A program made the position numbers and the translations under genes. The notes under the pieces were generated by a model that ran no database searches, was not told where the DNA came from, and saw only the letters and a list, made by a program, of their open reading frames with translations. Shown one piece after another: positions 23,411 through 25,433 of a stretch of 25,433 bases of DNA (the stretch's first letter is position 1; each line of letters starts with the position of its first letter). The stretch is from DATKHR01 sp035510155 (lineage in GTDB: Bacteria; Acidobacteriota; Vicinamibacteria; Vicinamibacterales; CAVVIG01), in NCBI GenBank assembly GCA_035510155.1, contig DATKHR010000369.1, forward strand, positions 1 to 25,433. Reading direction: 5' to 3'.

Positions 23411-24091
23411 CAGCGTGGTGAGCAGGGCGCTCATGCGATCGATCTCCATGCGCTGATCCGCTTCGACGTCGGACACGAACGCGAAGACCTCCGATTCCTG
23501 CGCGGCGCCTGGCGTCGCGAGGAGATCCTGGACCATCGTGAGCGCGCCGCCGTGATGTTTGATCATGTCCTCGAGGAACAGGCGATCGAATTCGAGGCCC
23601 TTCCTCTCGGCGAGCTGCTTCATCTCATCCGGCGTGAGCATGCCTGGCATCAGCGTCGCGCCGTGCGTGTGCATGGCGTTTCGATCCGGGACCTGTTGTC
23701 CGCGGGATTGAAGCCAGCCCTGCATCATGTTGATCTCGTCGTCTTGCGACAGCTGAATGCGCAGCGCGAGCTTCTTCAGGTCTTCATTGCTGGTGCGAGA
23801 GGCGAGCAAGGCCGTCATCTCCAAGGCCTGAGCGTGGTGACCGATCATGCCTTGCATGAACTTGATGTCCGCACCGGTGTACTGCACCTGCGACAGGTCG
23901 GTGGCTTTTTCAGGAGTAATGACACGGCTGGCCTGGCCGGGGGCGCCTGGTTGAACGATGGGCGGCCGGGGTTCGGCGCCCGGAGCTGCTTGGCCGACGG
24001 GCGCGTGCGGCCCGGCGCCTGCGCTTTTGGCCGGAGTCGTGCGGCAGCCCACGCCCAGGGCTGTCGCGGTCACAAGGACGCGCAACTTCAC
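23402..24091 (-). CDS. DUF305-family exported (lipo)protein
   Basis: A 229-aa protein of the DUF305 (PF03713) family, a ferritin-like four-helix bundle often encoded next to copper or other metal stress genes. The signal sequence KLRVLVTATALGVGC ends in a possible lipoprotein Cys near residue 15. A Pro/Gly-rich linker leads to the domain. Two HH motifs mark the domain halves: FMQGMIGHHAQALEMTALL and LEDMIKHHGGALTMVQDLL, with many Met residues between them (MMQGWL, MHTHGATLMPGM), suitable for metal binding. I chose the GTG at 24091, which gives a proper signal peptide; the frame continues upstream through an ATG at 24130 to 24220. The function is unknown. The LVIVD gene follows. Confidence 0.87.
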   Translation of the reverse strand: MKLRVLVTATALGVGCRTTPAKSAGAGPHAPVGQAAPGAEPRPPIVQPGAPGQASRVITPEKATDLSQVQYTGADIKFMQGMIGHHAQALEMTALLASRTSNEDLKKLALRIQLSQDDEINMMQGWLQSRGQQVPDRNAMHTHGATLMPGMLTPDEMKQLAERKGLEFDRLFLEDMIKHHGGALTMVQDLLATPGAAQESEVFAFVSDVEADQRMEIDRMSALLTTLKE

Positions 24092-24131
24092 TTGGAATGT
24101 GAAATTCGACAACAGCCATAGGATACACATC

Positions 24132-24153
24132 TTGCGGCGCCGCCGAGCCGCAA
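24132..24153. repeat. Inverted repeat upstream of the DUF305 gene
   Basis: TTGCGGC (24132-24138) and GCCGCAA (24147-24153) form a perfect 7-bp stem with an 8-nt loop. No T-run follows in either direction, so an operator for the DUF305-LVIVD pair is more likely than a terminator. Confidence 0.4.
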
Positions 24154-24182
24154 AATGTCCGCCAGAAGGGGCAACATGCCTG

Positions 24183-24308
24183 ATGGATGGCAGAGTGCAG
24201 GTAGATGGTATCGATCTCACCTACCTGAATCTGCTGGTGGAGGAGACGTTCTTCCGAATGCTTCGCAATGCGGAGTTCGACGCCTCGGAGATTTTAGCGG
24301 ACCACTGA
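24183..24308 (+). CDS. Possible small ORF of 41 aa, unknown
   Basis: From ATG 24183 the frame encodes 41 residues, acidic and apparently helical, including LTYLNLLVEETFFRMLRNA. The composition is more protein-like than the other frames here. It has only a weak, distant ribosome site (AAGGGG). It is convergent with the NHLP-like gene, stopping 9 bp before that gene's end. No family is recognised, and it could be chance. Confidence 0.25.
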   Translation: MDGRVQVDGIDLTYLNLLVEETFFRMLRNAEFDASEILADH

Positions 24309-24317
24309 AGCCCTCCG

Positions 24318-24548
24318 TCACTTCGAGCGGAAGCTGCAACGTTGCAGGCGCGGGTCGATGCGATCGGCGGCGTCGGTCCAGAGACTCTTGTCGGTCTGCA
24401 GGATCGCGTCGATCTCACGCTCAGTCAAGTCGAAGCCAAGGTCACGAAACGCGGCCAGTGTCTCGAAGGGACGGCCCAGGAACTGCGCGCGCAACTCCTC
24501 GTCCGTGAGCAACCGGCCAATGACAAGCTGCGCGGTTTTTTGCGACAT
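24318..24548 (-). CDS. NHLP-clan / Os1348-like small peptide
   Basis: A 76-aa protein resembling the nitrile-hydratase-leader-like (NHLP/Os1348, Franean1_4349) peptides. It has SQKTAQLVIGRLLTDEELRAQFL, then PFETLAAFRDLGFDLTEREIDAI, and ends with a short tail DPRLQRCSFRSK. The first two blocks match the common pattern of these peptides (short helix, DEEFR, LxxLGLxLTxxE). Some relatives are leader regions of RiPP precursors, while many stand alone with no known role. The tail has one Cys and few Ser/Thr residues and is not an obvious modified core. No maturation enzyme lies in the window. I chose the ATG at 24548, where the conserved part begins; an upstream in-frame start at 24605 is less likely. 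The ATG lacks a ribosome site. Confidence 0.68.
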   Translation of the reverse strand: MSQKTAQLVIGRLLTDEELRAQFLGRPFETLAAFRDLGFDLTEREIDAILQTDKSLWTDAADRIDPRLQRCSFRSK

Positions 24549-24741
24549 GAGAAAAGTATCGCCATTGTCGGTGGCAAGGGAGATGCCACAGCCACCCTCG
24601 ATCACTCTGAGAAAACCCGCGGAGAAGGTAGAGGCGCGCAGAACGTGGGCGGATCTCGGGTGCGTTTAGACACGCATCTTGTTTATCCCTGCGCAGCCCC
24701 CTTCGGTGATTCCCCCAACCACCGCGCGGAACGCAGGATGC

Positions 24742-25017
24742 ATGACGGTATGTCCAATGACTCCGGCGTTCGTCGCCAGCGTGGTGCGAACCGTGCTGGC
24801 TGAGCACGACCTGCCCGACACGGTCGTGAGGGTCGGTGCGTTGCCGTTTTCGTGGGAAGTCACTCTGCGCGACTCAGGCGGCGTCGAGTGGTGTCTGATG
24901 GTCCCCGAGGGTTCTTCGCAGCAGTTTGCCGATGTGGTTCGGGAAGCATTCCCTCTACGGAAGGGCCGAGAATCGTCCAAGGGCTCCTCGCCGGAGCTGC
25001 CGCTCAGCTACGAGTGA
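24742..25017 (+). CDS. Hypothetical protein, 91 aa
   Basis: No family recognised. From ATG 24742, with AGGA just upstream, it encodes a mixed alpha/beta-looking protein: a helix FVASVVRTVLAEHDL, strands TVVRVGAL and SWEVTLRD, then VEWCLMVPEG and a second helix QQFADVVREAF, ending in a charged and Ser-rich tail. The order helix-strand-strand-strand-helix is compatible with a small compact fold. A TTG start at 24679 would lengthen it by 21 residues. Two hairpins directly follow the stop, which supports it being a real, separately transcribed gene. The 193-bp space to the NHLP-like gene must hold divergent promoters, but none is clear. Confidence 0.55.
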   Translation: MTVCPMTPAFVASVVRTVLAEHDLPDTVVRVGALPFSWEVTLRDSGGVEWCLMVPEGSSQQFADVVREAFPLRKGRESSKGSSPELPLSYE

Positions 25018-25021
25018 CCTG

Positions 25022-25045
25022 CCGGGCAATGTCACGTTTGCCCGG
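25022..25045 (+). terminator. Hairpin directly after the 91-aa gene
   Basis: CCGGGCAA (25022-25029) and TTGCCCGG (25038-25045) form a perfect 8-bp stem with an 8-nt loop, 5 bp beyond the TGA. Only a weak T content follows it. Confidence 0.5.
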
Positions 25046-25078
25046 GCTCGTTCGTTCCTAGATACAAGAGTGCCAAAC

Positions 25079-25118
25079 GGGCACGTCGGAGCGAGGATGT
25101 TGGCCCGTGCCCTTTTCT
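25079..25118 (+). terminator. Intrinsic terminator with T-run
   Basis: GGGCACG (25079-25085) and CGTGCCC (25106-25112) pair as a 7-bp stem around a 20-nt loop, followed by TTTTCT. It is a second, better terminator for the 91-aa gene. Confidence 0.6.
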
Positions 25119-25175
25119 ACATTGAGGCAATGATCGTGCCGAGTTCGCCGGAATACCGCCCGACGCGAGCGTTCG

Positions 25176-25206
25176 GAATAGGGACGCGCTCGAATATGGA
25201 CGCGCT
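25176..25206. repeat. Two 15-bp direct repeats upstream of the GAF gene
   Basis: GAATAGGGACGCGCT (25176-25190) and GAATATGGACGCGCT (25192-25206) match at 14 of 15 positions with a 16-bp period. They lie about 70-100 bp before the GAF-gene start, the place for an activator or repressor site. The rest of 25119-25277 shows nothing else clear. Confidence 0.5.
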
Positions 25207-25277
25207 TGTGCCGGGAATCCGGGAACGTCATGTAACCAAGTGCGTCTAACAATAGAAACATCTGATTACAAACCCGT

Positions 25278-25433
25278 ATGACCATGACTGCCGATTCCGC
25301 TACCTTGGACCTTCGGGATTTAGATGCCTTCCACGATCTGCTGCCGGAGTTGGCGCGCGCGCTCGACGTGCGCGACATCTTCCGGCAACTGAGCGACGTC
25401 GCGTCGCGGATCGTCCCGCACGACGAAGCGAAC
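25278..25433 (+). CDS. GAF-domain regulatory protein (N-terminal part, cut by window end)
   Basis: From the ATG at 25278 the frame stays open to the window edge, 52 codons. The text DLLPELARALDVRDIFRQLS followed by DVASRIVPHDEA is the usual start of a GAF sensor domain in bacterial signalling proteins (helix ahead of the first GAF strand), such as sigma-54 activators, histidine kinases or SpoIIE-type phosphatases. The output domain lies outside the window, so the class is unknown. A second ATG at 25284 is also possible. The 15-bp direct repeats upstream may control it. Confidence 0.72.
   Translation, partial: MTMTADSATLDLRDLDAFHDLLPELARALDVRDIFRQLSDVASRIVPHDEAN

Noticed and set aside
25058..25378. 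Minus-strand 106-aa frame over the GAF promoter
   Set aside because: It spans a terminator, direct repeats and the start of the GAF gene, and its translation shows no family pattern.

Overview
The window is GC-rich, gene-dense bacterial chromosome. It has two-way packing, many GTG starts and several start codons that sit only about 6 nt after a -10-like hexamer. No rRNA, tRNA, CRISPR array, insertion sequence or phage gene was seen. The gene mix suggests a soil-type Acidobacteriota, perhaps class Vicinamibacteria: pst next to ppx-HD and ppk1, a secreted LVIVD-repeat protein paired with a DUF305 protein, an NHLP/Os1348-type small peptide, and a YeiH-type transporter. This assignment is an inference from gene content, not from a marker gene.

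Region 1 (about 90-8023) handles phosphate. A minus-strand pstSCAB operon encodes the high-affinity ABC phosphate transporter. It is divergent from a plus-strand pair, ppx (exopolyphosphatase with a C-terminal HD domain) and ppk1 (polyphosphate kinase), which overlap by 4 bp. Region 2 (8027-8690) is a vapBC-type toxin-antitoxin pair with a palindromic operator laid over its promoter.

Region 3 (8869-15142, minus strand) is the most unusual part. A secreted phospholipase C/acid-phosphatase-family phosphoesterase ends at a strong hairpin. It is followed by a tightly coupled three-gene cassette: a GT4 glycosyltransferase, a 744-aa membrane protein fusing a class III PLP aminotransferase to an Mpo1/DUF962-like membrane domain, and a PEMT-like phospholipid N-methyltransferase. 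I read this as a membrane-lipid tailoring pathway, possibly an amino- or glyco-lipid made when phosphate is short. That role is a hypothesis.

Region 4 (15274-21457) holds housekeeping and accessory genes. These are a small outer-membrane-type protein with a His-rich repeat, an Ada/AlkA alkylation-repair fusion coupled to an NTF2-like protein, an aromatic-amino-acid-type PLP decarboxylase, a YeiH-family transporter and a PF10014 2-oxoglutarate dioxygenase. The transporter's expected N-terminal helix is cut off by an in-frame amber codon, and an intrinsic terminator lies in its leader.

Region 5 (21429-25433) contains the DUF305/LVIVD secreted pair, an NHLP-like small peptide, an unknown 91-aa protein followed by two hairpins, and the start of a GAF-domain regulator cut by the window end. 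No gene-free stretch exceeds 300 bases. The longest, 20352-20641 and 25018-25277, hold regulatory hairpins and repeats described below.
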